Below are positions 18,664 through 27,078 of a stretch of 64,000 nt of DNA, in pieces. Source of the DNA: Dyadobacter sp. CY345 (GTDB lineage Bacteria; Bacteroidota; Bacteroidia; Cytophagales; Spirosomataceae); assembly GCF_021502725.1 (NCBI RefSeq), contig NZ_JAKFFS010000002.1:434001-498000 (forward strand), in the 5' to 3' direction. The notes under the pieces were generated by a model that was not told the DNA's origin, made no database searches, and was given only the letters and a program-made list of their open reading frames with translations. The translations under genes were made by a program, and so were the position numbers. The first letter of the stretch is position 1. Every line of letters starts with the position of its first letter.

Positions 18664-18696
18664 AACCGGCAATGGTGTTTAAACAACTTGCCGGTT
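18664..18696. promoter_or_regulatory. Dyad operator between GH13 and pgmB
   Basis: Arms AACCGGCAA (18664-18672) and TTGCCGGTT (18688-18696) flank a 15-nt spacer that contains the palindrome GTTTAAAC (18677-18684). The position, 40 bp upstream of the GH13 start and about 113 bp upstream of pgmB, suits a shared operator. A LacI-type sugar regulator is a guess; no regulator gene lies nearby in the window. Confidence 0.5.
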
Positions 18697-18809
18697 ATAA
18701 AGTTTCGATATATTAATTATTATAGAATTACTTTTTCTAAATATTGTTTGACTTCATGAGTGAAAACGCTCTTTTTACTATTTTGCAAGATATTAAATTT
18801 AAAAATGAT

Positions 18810-19466
18810 ATGCCGACTGTTCAAGCTTGCCTTTTCGATCTGGATGGAGTGATCGTAGATACTGCCAAATACCATTACCTCGCGTGGCGGCAACTTGCCA
18901 ATCGGCTCGGATTCGATTTGTCGCTGGAACAAAACGAGTTACTGAAAGGAATCAGCCGGATGGAATCGCTGGATATTATTCTGAAAATTGGTGGCGTTGA
19001 ATTGGGCGAAGAGGAAAAATTAAAACTGGCGGCTGAAAAAAATGTTCGCTACCTGGAACTTTGTAAGCAAATTACACCAGATGACGCGTTGCCTGGCGTG
19101 CGGGATTTTCTGGATGAATTAAGAAGAGATCATATAAAAGTCGGACTGGGATCTGCCAGTAAAAATGCCAAAACCATTTTGACAAATCTGGATATGCTTT
19201 CCTATTTTGATACGCTGGTGGACGGAAACCGGGTAACAAAAGGGAAACCTGATCCACAGGTTTTTCTTATGGGAGCCGAAGATCTGGCTGTTTCGCCGGA
19301 GTACTGTATCGTTTTTGAAGATGCCGTCGCCGGGATTCAATCTGCAAAAGCAGCGGGAATGATTGGCGTAGGAATTGGAGAAGCCTCTGTTTTGACCGAA
19401 GCTGATCTGGTCATCAAAGGCTTTGAAGGCGTCACTGTCAGTGACCTTTTCGAAAAGTTGAAGTAA
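18810..19466 (+). CDS. pgmB: Beta-phosphoglucomutase
   Basis: HAD-superfamily enzyme that converts beta-glucose 1-phosphate, the product of GH65 phosphorylases, to glucose 6-phosphate. The product has 219 residues from ATG 18810. Upstream starts at 18756 (ATG) or 18744 (TTG) would add an unusual N-terminal tail before the catalytic motif. HAD motif I is FDLDGVIVD, where the second Asp is the general acid/base and the first the phospho-acceptor. The KGISRMESLD cap loop is typical of beta-PGM, motif II is GLGSAS with the K-x-KPDPQVF lysine, and motif IV is FEDAVAGIQSAKAAGM. The gene is 60 bp upstream of the GH65 gene, which makes the assignment strong. Confidence 0.9.
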   Translation: MPTVQACLFDLDGVIVDTAKYHYLAWRQLANRLGFDLSLEQNELLKGISRMESLDIILKIGGVELGEEEKLKLAAEKNVRYLELCKQITPDDALPGVRDFLDELRRDHIKVGLGSASKNAKTILTNLDMLSYFDTLVDGNRVTKGKPDPQVFLMGAEDLAVSPEYCIVFEDAVAGIQSAKAAGMIGVGIGEASVLTEADLVIKGFEGVTVSDLFEKLK

Positions 19467-19526
19467 TTATCTTAAATCTGATAAAACGCAACTACGCCAG
19501 ACGGCAAAGTTGATAGCCCATATAAA

Positions 19527-21842
19527 ATGAAAAACTACATAACGCACGATGAATGGAGTATCGTGGAAGAAGGTTTCCATGCTGCGCACAACGAAATTAC
19601 GGAAAGTCTCATGAGTCTGGGAAATGGCCGGATGGGGCAAAGAGGTAATTTCGAGGAAGGTTATTCAGGAAAAACGCTGCTTGGGAATTATGTAGCCGGA
19701 GTTTATTTTCCTGATAAAACAAGGGTCGGCTGGTGGAAAAATGGCTACCCGGATTATTTTGCAAAAGTACTGAATGCTTGTAACTGGATCGGTATTGATG
19801 TAAAAGTCGGCGAGGAAGTTCTGGATTTGAATACTTGCCTCGTTGAGGAGTTTCGGCGAGAACTGAATATGAAGGAAGGCGTTCTTGAACGAAATGCCAT
19901 AGTGAAACTTCCAAGCGGACGACGGCTGAAAATTTATTCGAAGCGTTTTTGTAACATGGTCGATGACGAATCGGGCGCGATCCAGTTTTCTCTCACACCA
20001 CTTGATTTTACAGATGTTTTTACCATAACACCATATCTCGATGGAAACATCAGCAACCGGGATTCGAATTATGACGAAACTTTCTGGAATGAAATACATA
20101 AGGAAACGAGCTTTTCCGAAGGTTATTTAATTCTTGAAACCAAGGAAAATCCATACGGCGTTGAGCGGTTTCAGGTCGCTACCGGGATGGCGTTCGATAT
20201 TAAGATGAACGGACTGAAAACGGATTATCAGTCGTTGCCGGCGCGTCGGGAAAAGTATGTTTCAGGCGTTGTTCATATCGAAGTAAAAGAAGGAAGTGAA
20301 CTGACGGTTTATAAATATGCCGTCAATCTTAGCTCGACGAATTATGAAAAAGAAAATTTGTTGAGCGAGGCGAAGACCTATGTTGCCAGGATTTGTAAAA
20401 AAGGTTTTGCGCAGTTGTATGAAGAACATGTCCAGGCCTGGGCTGAGAAATGGGAGAAAAATGACATCACCATTGAAGGAGACATCGCGGCCCAGCAAGG
20501 AATCCGGTTTAATATTTTTCATCTCGGACAAACTTATACCGGCGAAGATGAGCGCTTGAATATCGGTCCGAAAGGATTTACAGGTGAAAAATACGGAGGA
20601 AGCACATACTGGGACACGGAAGCGTATTGCATTCCCTTTTATTTATCCACTTCCGAAGAAAAGGTTGCCAGAAATCTATTGATATATCGTCACAAACATT
20701 TACCGAAGGCCATAGAAAATGCTGAGAAATTAGGCTTTAAAAACGGTGCAGCATTATATCCAATGGTGACTATAAATGGTGAGGAATGCCATAATGAGTG
20801 GGAAATAACTTTTGAGGAAATTCACCGGAACGGAGCGATTGCTTTCGCAATCTATGATTACACAAGATACACGGGTGACGAAGATTATATATTGCAGTTT
20901 GGGCTCGAAGTGCTTATCGGTATTTCGCGATTCTGGAAACAGCGTATTACCTGGTCTGGTGAGAAAAACCAATATGTCATGTTGGGCGTGACTGGGCCGA
21001 ACGAGTATGAAAATAACGTCAATAACAACTGGTATACCAACTACATCGCGTGCTGGACGCTTCGTTATACGCTGGAAATAATTAATAAAATGTGGGAAAA
21101 GGACACCCAGCGTTTGAATGAAATTATTTTACAGACGAATTTTGATCTGAATGGTGAAATGGCCGACTGGAAGCATATTGTCGAATTTATGCACTTTCCA
21201 TACGATTCGGCACGTCGGGTTTATTTGCAGCAGCAGGGGTTTCTGGACAAAGAATTATTGAGCGTAAATGATATTGCAGATCAGCGGCCTATCAATCAAA
21301 ACTGGTCGTGGGACAGAATTTTACGTTCATGTTTTATTAAGCAGGCTGATGTTTTGCAGGGTCTATATCTTTTCGAAGATGATTTTACGGTAGATGATAT
21401 CAAGCGAAACTTCGAATTTTATGAGCCTATGACGGTTCATGAATCTTCACTTTCGCCATGTGTTCACGCGATTTTGGCTGCAAAAACAGGTTTGAAAGAA
21501 AAAGCTTACGAAATGTATGTAAGAACGGCACGGCTTGATCTGGATGATTACAACAACGATACCGAAGATGGTCTGCACATCACGTCCATGGCAGGTACCT
21601 GGATGAGCGTCGTTAAAGGTTTTGCTGGTCAGCGTGTTAAAGATGGGTTTTTACATCTAAACCCATACATTCCTGAGGAATGGAGTTCTTATTCTTTCCG
21701 GCTCGGATTCCGGGGTTCATGGCTGAAAATATCTGTGACACAGGAAGGTGTATCCGTACAAAATACTTCTGATCAGGAAGTCACTATTTTCGTTAACGAA
21801 GAACGATTGTTTGTACCTGCAAACGAAATCGTAACCAAATAA
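19527..21842 (+). CDS. GH65 family disaccharide phosphorylase (maltose phosphorylase-like)
   Basis: 771 residues, full length for GH65. Phosphorolysis of an alpha-glucoside releases beta-glucose 1-phosphate plus glucose. The (alpha/alpha)6 domain contains KYGGSTYWDTEAYCIPFYL (about 353-371) and the catalytic general acid Glu493 in GPNEYENNVNNN, followed by NQNWSWDRIL. The phosphate-binding HESSLSPCVHAILAA block is near 645 and a small C-terminal beta domain ends the protein. Adjacent pgmB handles the product, and the GH13 enzyme across the operator may supply substrate. Kojibiose or trehalose phosphorylase activity cannot be excluded by sequence alone. No signal peptide. Confidence 0.9.
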   Translation: MKNYITHDEWSIVEEGFHAAHNEITESLMSLGNGRMGQRGNFEEGYSGKTLLGNYVAGVYFPDKTRVGWWKNGYPDYFAKVLNACNWIGIDVKVGEEVLDLNTCLVEEFRRELNMKEGVLERNAIVKLPSGRRLKIYSKRFCNMVDDESGAIQFSLTPLDFTDVFTITPYLDGNISNRDSNYDETFWNEIHKETSFSEGYLILETKENPYGVERFQVATGMAFDIKMNGLKTDYQSLPARREKYVSGVVHIEVKEGSELTVYKYAVNLSSTNYEKENLLSEAKTYVARICKKGFAQLYEEHVQAWAEKWEKNDITIEGDIAAQQGIRFNIFHLGQTYTGEDERLNIGPKGFTGEKYGGSTYWDTEAYCIPFYLSTSEEKVARNLLIYRHKHLPKAIENAEKLGFKNGAALYPMVTINGEECHNEWEITFEEIHRNGAIAFAIYDYTRYTGDEDYILQFGLEVLIGISRFWKQRITWSGEKNQYVMLGVTGPNEYENNVNNNWYTNYIACWTLRYTLEIINKMWEKDTQRLNEIILQTNFDLNGEMADWKHIVEFMHFPYDSARRVYLQQQGFLDKELLSVNDIADQRPINQNWSWDRILRSCFIKQADVLQGLYLFEDDFTVDDIKRNFEFYEPMTVHESSLSPCVHAILAAKTGLKEKAYEMYVRTARLDLDDYNNDTEDGLHITSMAGTWMSVVKGFAGQRVKDGFLHLNPYIPEEWSSYSFRLGFRGSWLKISVTQEGVSVQNTSDQEVTIFVNEERLFVPANEIVTK

Positions 21843-21920
21843 TAATTTTTAAGTCAAGCAGTATTTTATTGATCCGGGATACTTTTTTCGTCTCGGATCA
21901 ATAAATATAAAATCCTCTAT

Positions 21921-22646
21921 ATGCTTAGAATTTCTTTGCTTTCCGTGCTCTTTTGTTTCGTTTTAACAAATGGCAACGCTCAAATCCTTAATACTTTAAC
22001 GGCAAAAGAAAAGAAGGATGGCTGGAAGCTGTTATTCGACGGGAAAGATTTTAAAGGATGGCATGCATATGGTGGCAGCAGCGTTGGATCCGCCTGGATC
22101 ATTGAAGGTGGAGCGATCAAACTTAATGTTCCGGAGCGTTCTGGCAACAAAGCAAAAAACGGTGGTGATATTGTTATTGATGAGCCAGTTACCGGTGATT
22201 TTGAGTTTAAAGCAGAATGGAAAGTCAGCAAGTATGCGAACAGCGGCATTTTCTTCTTCGTGACTGAATCGCCGAAATACAAAAATATGCACGATACCGG
22301 CCTTGAATAGCAGGTGATCGATGACAAAATTTATGAAGGTGCAAAAGAGAATACACACCGTGCAGGTGACTTTTTTGGTATAGCCAATGCGCGTCTTCGC
22401 GAAGGAAATCCGGAAGGAGCATGGAATCAAATTCATTTTATTGTCCGCAAAAATAAACTTACGGTACTTCAAAATGGTTTTATCGTCCAGGAACACGACC
22501 TGGCAGGGAAAGACTGGAAAGATAGAATTGCCAAAAGCGGTTTGAAAGAAGCACCCATCTCAAAGGGTAACTACGCGGGGAAAATTGGACTGCAAGATTG
22601 GGGCAGTACAGTTTGGTATCGCAACATAAAACTACTTCGGTTATAA
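21921..22646 (+). pseudogene. DUF1080 (3-keto-disaccharide hydrolase-like) gene split by one in-frame TAG
   Basis: Both halves are in one frame: ATG 21921 to TAG 22308-22310, then uninterrupted to TAA at 22646. The full product would have 241 residues: a signal peptide (to about residue 21), then the DUF1080/LamG-like fold (GWKLLFDGKDFKGWHAYGG, ANSGIFFFV, YAGKIGLQDWGSTVWYRNIKL). The stop replaces residue 130 in HDTGLE*QVIDDK, where the family has Tyr (EYQVID), so a single TAC or TAT to TAG change explains it. It could be a real nonsense mutation, an assembly error or, much less likely, readthrough. The 3' half keeps normal coding quality, so any inactivation is recent. Confidence 0.88.
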
Positions 22647-22723
22647 TTTTTGATATTACAAGAAAAAACTAAATTAAAACGTTATTATTGAGCGGTAGGT
22701 AACTATTAATTGGTAATGTTCTT

Positions 22724-22762
22724 GATTTATAGTAGGTTAGTGACCTCGGTGTCTTATAAATC
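22724..22762 (+). promoter_or_regulatory. Inverted repeat directly before the TPR gene start
   Basis: GATTTATA (22724-22731) pairs with TATAAATC (22755-22762), with an inner AGGT/ACCT pair, and the right arm ends on the base before the ATG. As RNA it would enclose the ribosome-binding region; as DNA it could be an operator. The arms are short and AT-rich, so chance is possible. Confidence 0.25.
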
Positions 22763-25042
22763 ATGATAAGAAAAGTCGTCAGATCAGGTTGGAGCGTAGT
22801 GTTTTCGATGGTGTTTATGGTACTTTTTAACCATCCCGCATCATCGCAGGATTTTAGTGTTTGTCAACGAAACCTGAAAGATCTGCTCACGACCTTCAAT
22901 CGCTCCTTCGAAGAAAATGATCCTGCTTTACTGAAATCCCCTGAATATCAGCGACAAATCCGTGAGCTACAAGCAGAATTTCTAAAATACCATAAGCTTT
23001 CTTATATGCCGATCGATTCGGTTCAGCGGCTAAATAATGAGGCGATAATTCTTGCGCTTTCCGGAAGTTACCATAAATCACTCCACATCATGGAAGCCCT
23101 GGACTTGTCCGGAAAGGACGCTCAGGCAAAATATAATCGCGGATTGTTCAATCTGCTCAACCGGAAATATGACGCGGCGAGAACTGATTTTATAGACACC
23201 CCAGGAAATTCCTTTGGTGTTTTGAACTCACTGGTATCATACGGAAAACAAAAAAAGTTTGCTGACGGGCTATCGTTTGCGCAGGGAAATCAACAAAAAA
23301 ATTCTGCTGGTAAGTATAATTTCAACATCGGGCTGATGCAAAAACTGAGTGGATTTTATCCGGAAGCAGTGGATGAATTTACGTCAGCCATTCGTCAGAA
23401 AGATGAGCTTATGGCTTACAGATTGCAGCGTGGCGATCTTTACATGCGGACTGGAAATCAGAAAAAAGCGGTAAAGGATTTTGAAAAAGTGGCGCGAAAA
23501 CATCCAAAAGCGCAAATACGCTACGCCAATGCTTTGCTTTCAATAAATCAGTTTTCAAATGCACTTTCCATTTTTCAGAAATACCTGGAAAGTGAGGACA
23601 AGACTTTCCGCGGAGACGCCTACCTGGGAATTGCCCATTCCTACTACGGTCTGAATCAGGTACGGGAAGCGCAAAAATATTATCGCATGGCTTCTACGCT
23701 TAAAAGGGAAACGCCTTCGTTGCTATCAGGAATTGGAAATACGCACCTTTCAAATCATGAGTATCAGCTGGCTTATAATTCTTTTGACCGCGCAATAAAA
23801 AAGGATACTTCTTATTTGCCTGCCTTTCTGGGAAGAGCTGTATCGCAGTACGGAATGAAAAAGTTTGATCTGTGCCTGGAAGATTTTAAGAAGGCGGAAT
23901 CGCTTATGGATCCAGATAATAAGTTTTATGCAGACCTGTTTGTTACCCGTGGTTTTGCCCGGTATTACTTAAAAAATTCGAAAGGAGCCCAGGAAGATTT
24001 CGCGGCGGCTATCCGCCTGGATGGAACACGTTATGAGGCTTTGGCAGGAATGAGCAGTATTATGATCGACCAGAAAAGATTTTCTGAGGCAGGTCAATTT
24101 CTTGCAAAAGCGCTGAACTATGAACAAAAATATGATCGGATGTGGAGCAATTACGGAAACCTGCTTTTGCATTTTGATATGTTCAAAAAGGGCTATAACG
24201 TTTTCAAAAAAGCCATTTCCCTGAATCGTGAAAATATCAAAGCGCAGAATGGTTGGGGCGTTGTCTTATTGGAAAATGATCAGCTCGACAAATCTATGGC
24301 GCTTTTTGACAGTTTGGTCAAAGAAAATCCTGACTTATCCTATCTTCATAACAATCACGGGATCGTGCAAGCTTACCTGGGGAACCGCCACGAACAAAGG
24401 CGCCAGATCGAAGATGCAAACAATCGATACGATGGCGCTTTCAAAGATTTTCAGACGGCTATGCAAGTAGCGCCTTCCAGAAAATTTTATAATGTTAATC
24501 AAGGAAATGTTTACCGCTACTGGCAAAAGTATGAGGATGCTTCTTTAAGTTATCAAAGTTATCAGGATAAAAGCGCTCTAAACAACACGGCCGTGATGTA
24601 TGCTGGTCAGCAACGGATGAAAGATGCTCAATATTACCTGGGAGTTGCAATTCAGATTGATTCTCTGCACCGGGTTTTTCAGTATAACCTTGCCATTTTA
24701 TTGAAAGGTAAGCAGCAGGAAATGATGAAACTCGTTGCCTCAGCGGGAGATGACGGGCCATACTCTGATATCGCAATTAAATATAGTAGGGATGGGTTTG
24801 TGACACTTTATCTGTACGATTACGAATATGATACACTGGCATTTCAGGGCCGGCACTATATGCCATTACCTGTTGCAGCGTATAAGGAAGACTATTTTAT
24901 ACCGGAATACGATTTTAAGCTAATACCATATTCTAAAAAGAAGGCCGGGCCGAAAAAGAAGGAGCCGTCATATAAGTCGCAAAAGGTCAAAATGCCTGGG
25001 AGAAAGGGTAGAAGTGGAACCAAATGCCCAGTGCTTAGCTAA
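22763..25042 (+). CDS. Large secreted tetratricopeptide-repeat protein
   Basis: 759 residues with a cleavable signal peptide (ends near PASSQ, residue 29). From about residue 100 to 660 it is a run of TPR-like helix pairs, for example FYPEAVDEFTSAIRQKDEL, YMRTGNQKKAVKDFEKVAR, AYLGIAHSYYGLNQVREAQ and NTHLSNHEYQLAYNSFDRA. The C-terminal 40 residues are Lys/Pro-rich and basic. No enzyme motif was seen. TPR arrays mediate protein contacts, and the exported location suggests a periplasmic scaffold. The gene stands alone between the DUF1080 pseudogene and a convergent receiver gene. Confidence 0.83.
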   Translation: MIRKVVRSGWSVVFSMVFMVLFNHPASSQDFSVCQRNLKDLLTTFNRSFEENDPALLKSPEYQRQIRELQAEFLKYHKLSYMPIDSVQRLNNEAIILALSGSYHKSLHIMEALDLSGKDAQAKYNRGLFNLLNRKYDAARTDFIDTPGNSFGVLNSLVSYGKQKKFADGLSFAQGNQQKNSAGKYNFNIGLMQKLSGFYPEAVDEFTSAIRQKDELMAYRLQRGDLYMRTGNQKKAVKDFEKVARKHPKAQIRYANALLSINQFSNALSIFQKYLESEDKTFRGDAYLGIAHSYYGLNQVREAQKYYRMASTLKRETPSLLSGIGNTHLSNHEYQLAYNSFDRAIKKDTSYLPAFLGRAVSQYGMKKFDLCLEDFKKAESLMDPDNKFYADLFVTRGFARYYLKNSKGAQEDFAAAIRLDGTRYEALAGMSSIMIDQKRFSEAGQFLAKALNYEQKYDRMWSNYGNLLLHFDMFKKGYNVFKKAISLNRENIKAQNGWGVVLLENDQLDKSMALFDSLVKENPDLSYLHNNHGIVQAYLGNRHEQRRQIEDANNRYDGAFKDFQTAMQVAPSRKFYNVNQGNVYRYWQKYEDASLSYQSYQDKSALNNTAVMYAGQQRMKDAQYYLGVAIQIDSLHRVFQYNLAILLKGKQQEMMKLVASAGDDGPYSDIAIKYSRDGFVTLYLYDYEYDTLAFQGRHYMPLPVAAYKEDYFIPEYDFKLIPYSKKKAGPKKKEPSYKSQKVKMPGRKGRSGTKCPVLS

Positions 25043-25153
25043 GAGTTTCCAAAGATGGCATTTCAATTTATTGTGAATAAAGCTCCACAATATTGAGAAT
25101 TATGTACTCATAGTGGGAAAATGCTGCAAAAATTGTGTGGAATTGGGGTAAAA

Positions 25154-25522
25154 TCAGTCATTGTTTGCAACGAAAAGACTTCTCACTTCCACAAAACTGA
25201 TCGGTTTGTCTAGAAAGTAATCAGCTCCTTTTTTCAACGCTTCTTCGCGAAGATTTGTCATCGCGCTCATCATCACAACTTTCCTGTGATACTCATTTCC
25301 TGATTTTTTGATATCCTCAATTTCGTTAATCCCTTTTCCATCTGGCAAATTGTTGTCAATAAAGACCCATTCCGGATTTAATTGGTTGATATAAGCTTTT
25401 CCCTCGGCAAGTGTTGTAGCAATTTTAACGATATCAGGTGTCTTTACATTGAGTTGTTTGACCAAAAAATTGCGCATCAATATTCCTAAGTCTTTCTCAT
25501 CCTCAATAATTACAATTTTCAT
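25154..25522 (-). CDS. Single-domain response regulator
   Basis: 122-residue CheY-like receiver: acidic EDE at 7-9, phospho-acceptor Asp56 in VFIDNNLPDG, switch Ser/Thr in VVMMSAMT and the conserved Lys in YFLDKPIS. There is no output domain, so it must pass phosphate or bind a partner. No kinase is directly next to it; the nearest is at 27079-28521, in a region dense in signalling genes. It ends tail-to-tail with the TPR gene. Confidence 0.87.
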   Translation of the reverse strand: MKIVIIEDEKDLGILMRNFLVKQLNVKTPDIVKIATTLAEGKAYINQLNPEWVFIDNNLPDGKGINEIEDIKKSGNEYHRKVVMMSAMTNLREEALKKGADYFLDKPISFVEVRSLFVANND

Positions 25523-25927
25523 GGCCAGAATTCTAAAAAGATTTAATAAACTGAAAAACGGAAGTGTTTAGTTTGTAAAAAAATTAAATAAATGTGCGTC
25601 TAGAAGTCTCACTTACACATTTCTAATTTGACATTCAACAATAATCTTGCCATTAATTAGAGCCAGAATGCTATATTCCTGTGTAAAATGATATGCTAAG
25701 TCGAAAGCTTACCCACATTGTAGAAACGGCTTCCAGAAATGTGTAGTAGTATTTTTTAATTTTCGTTCGCTATGGTTAATTTAATCTTTGAATAATTATA
25801 TCTATAATCGTAAATATCTGGTTTTTAAATAGTTATAATTATTCAATAATTGAGTAATTTATCGGGAACAAGTTTTTAATATTTTTATTTGTTAAATTAA
25901 ATTTGTCATCATTTTAAATCCATTGTC
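25523..25927. other. AT-rich divergent intergenic region (405 bp)
   Basis: No coding segment or RNA gene was seen. It separates a receiver gene (-) from the YtxH-like gene (+). A perfect -7 element TAAATTTG lies at 25898-25905, 22 bp before the YtxH start, but without a clear TTG at the right distance, as would suit an activator-dependent or alternative-sigma promoter. An 11-bp inverted repeat GAATAATTATA (25790-25800) / TATAATTATTC (25834-25844) lies about 55 bp further upstream and may be a binding site. Confidence 0.4.
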
Positions 25928-26215
25928 ATGATAAACGGTAAAGTTTTTTGGGGAATCGTAACCGCAGCAGCGGCTGGTGCAGTAATAGGAATGCTTTTCG
26001 CTCCTGAGGAAGGAACGCAGACAAGAAAGAAAATCAAGAAAAGAACCAACAGCCTGGCAAGTGAGCTGATTGATGCCCTTGAAAAAAGCAAAGCCAAAGT
26101 TGTAAGTTCAGCCGAGGAACTGAAAGACAAAGGACAACAATATAAAAATGATCTTACAGACAAAGCAGAAGATCTTGCAGATGATGCTGCTGATGAAGTA
26201 AACAGATATAGCTAA
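25928..26215 (+). CDS. YtxH-domain small protein
   Basis: 95 residues. A glycine/alanine-rich hydrophobic helix at about 6-22 (VFWGIVTAAAAGAVIGMLF) followed by APEEG is the YtxH signature. The rest is a charged amphipathic helix (KKIKKRTNSLASELIDALEK, then KAKVVSSAEELKDKGQQYKN). In the Firmicutes and Bacteroidetes, proteins of this type are linked to general stress; the biochemical role is unknown. It is followed by a hairpin and a second small hydrophobic-helix protein, so the pair may be expressed together at different levels. Confidence 0.82.
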   Translation: MINGKVFWGIVTAAAAGAVIGMLFAPEEGTQTRKKIKKRTNSLASELIDALEKSKAKVVSSAEELKDKGQQYKNDLTDKAEDLADDAADEVNRYS

Positions 26216-26224
26216 AAAATTTAA

Positions 26225-26258
26225 ATCCAGGTAACCTCAAAAGGTTATCTGGATTTTA
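26225..26258 (+). terminator. Hairpin after the YtxH gene, possible attenuator
   Basis: Stem ATCCAGGTAACCT (26225-26237) with AGGTTATCTGGAT (26242-26254; one wobble), a 4-nt loop and then TTTTATA. It lies 9 bp after the YtxH stop and 15 bp before the next gene on the same strand, so it either ends transcription or lets only part of it through. Confidence 0.65.
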
Positions 26259-26272
26259 TAATCAATATACTT

Positions 26273-26599
26273 ATGAAAAATACAACTATTGAAAAAGCGG
26301 AAAAGTCACTTTTCTCTGCCGCTTCTTTTGCAAAAGATTTATTTTCTACTTCGGCGCCCGGTGGTGTTGCAGGTAAGGGTGTGGAGCTTGGTATGGGAGC
26401 GATACTAGCCAAAACTGTACTGAAAAGGCTTCCAGTTCCCTTAAACTTTTTGGCGCCAATTATTGTAGAGAAAGTCATTCTCAAATATGGCGTAGAGGAA
26501 GGTAGAGAAGTTTTGTTGAAAGGTTTACGGTGGGTTAAAAACGCGACAGAAGAAACTGATGATAATATCAGAATCACGAAGGAAAATGTGGTCCTTTAA
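26273..26599 (+). CDS. Small hypothetical protein with hydrophobic helix
   Basis: 108 residues, family not recognised. It starts with a charged helix (KNTTIEKAEKSLFSAASFAK), continues with a Gly-rich hydrophobic centre (GGVAGKGVELGMGAILAKTV, then LPVPLNFLAPIIVEKVIL) and ends in a charged helix (GREVLLKGLRWVKN). A membrane-associated role is likely. It follows the YtxH-like gene after a hairpin and is convergent with the receiver gene 11 bp away, so it probably belongs to the same stress response. Confidence 0.7.
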   Translation: MKNTTIEKAEKSLFSAASFAKDLFSTSAPGGVAGKGVELGMGAILAKTVLKRLPVPLNFLAPIIVEKVILKYGVEEGREVLLKGLRWVKNATEETDDNIRITKENVVL

Positions 26600-26610
26600 C
26601 TAGGATCACA

Positions 26611-27012
26611 TTATAATCTCCGCAGCCAAAATTTATGCACGCTTAGTATTAAATCTTTCAGCTCTTCGTAACTGGAAGGTTTCACAAGATAACAATTTGC
26701 GCCTAGTTGATATGAAGCTAAAATATCATCCGGGGCATTGGATGTACTGAAAATAATGATTGGGACATTGTCCCATTTGTCACTCTTTCTTATCACTTTC
26801 AAAACTTCTCTCCCATCTCTCTTTGGCATATTAAGGTCTAGGAAAATCAAGTGAGGTATATTTGGATTTTCTGTGATATAATATTCGAGTAACTGCTCGC
26901 CGTCTTCAAAAAACACAATCGTATTTACCAAGCGATTATCTTCAAATGCAGCTTGAACAAGGAAACGATCATCGGCATCATCGTCTGCCATTAAAATTGA
27001 TCCGTTGTTCAT
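26611..27012 (-). CDS. Rcp1-type single-domain response regulator
   Basis: 133-residue receiver: acidic cluster ADDDADD at 9-15, phospho-acceptor Asp59 in IFLDLNMPKRDG, Ser/Thr switch in IIIFSTS and conserved Lys in CYLVKPSS. The LDLNMPK wording and length are those of Rcp1-like receivers that accept phosphate from phytochrome-like kinases. It lies 66 bp downstream of exactly such a kinase (SHDLQEPLRK type), so the two probably form a pair. There is no DNA-binding domain; output must go through a further partner. Confidence 0.9.
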   Translation of the reverse strand: MNNGSILMADDDADDRFLVQAAFEDNRLVNTIVFFEDGEQLLEYYITENPNIPHLIFLDLNMPKRDGREVLKVIRKSDKWDNVPIIIFSTSNAPDDILASYQLGANCYLVKPSSYEELKDLILSVHKFWLRRL

Positions 27013-27078
27013 AGGAGGAATTCTGGCACATTTAGGATTCTGAAATTCAGTTCAATCATTACGTTTTATCTGGGTTAT

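Noticed and set aside
22308-22310. Amber recoding (pyrrolysine or readthrough) in the DUF1080 gene
   Set aside because: No recoding genes or structure seen, and the family has Tyr here; a one-base nonsense change or error explains it better.
27024-27040. TGGCAC resembling a sigma-54 -24 element near the receiver gene
   Set aside because: The -12 position reads GGAT instead of TTGC, and the orientation points into the minus-strand kinase gene.
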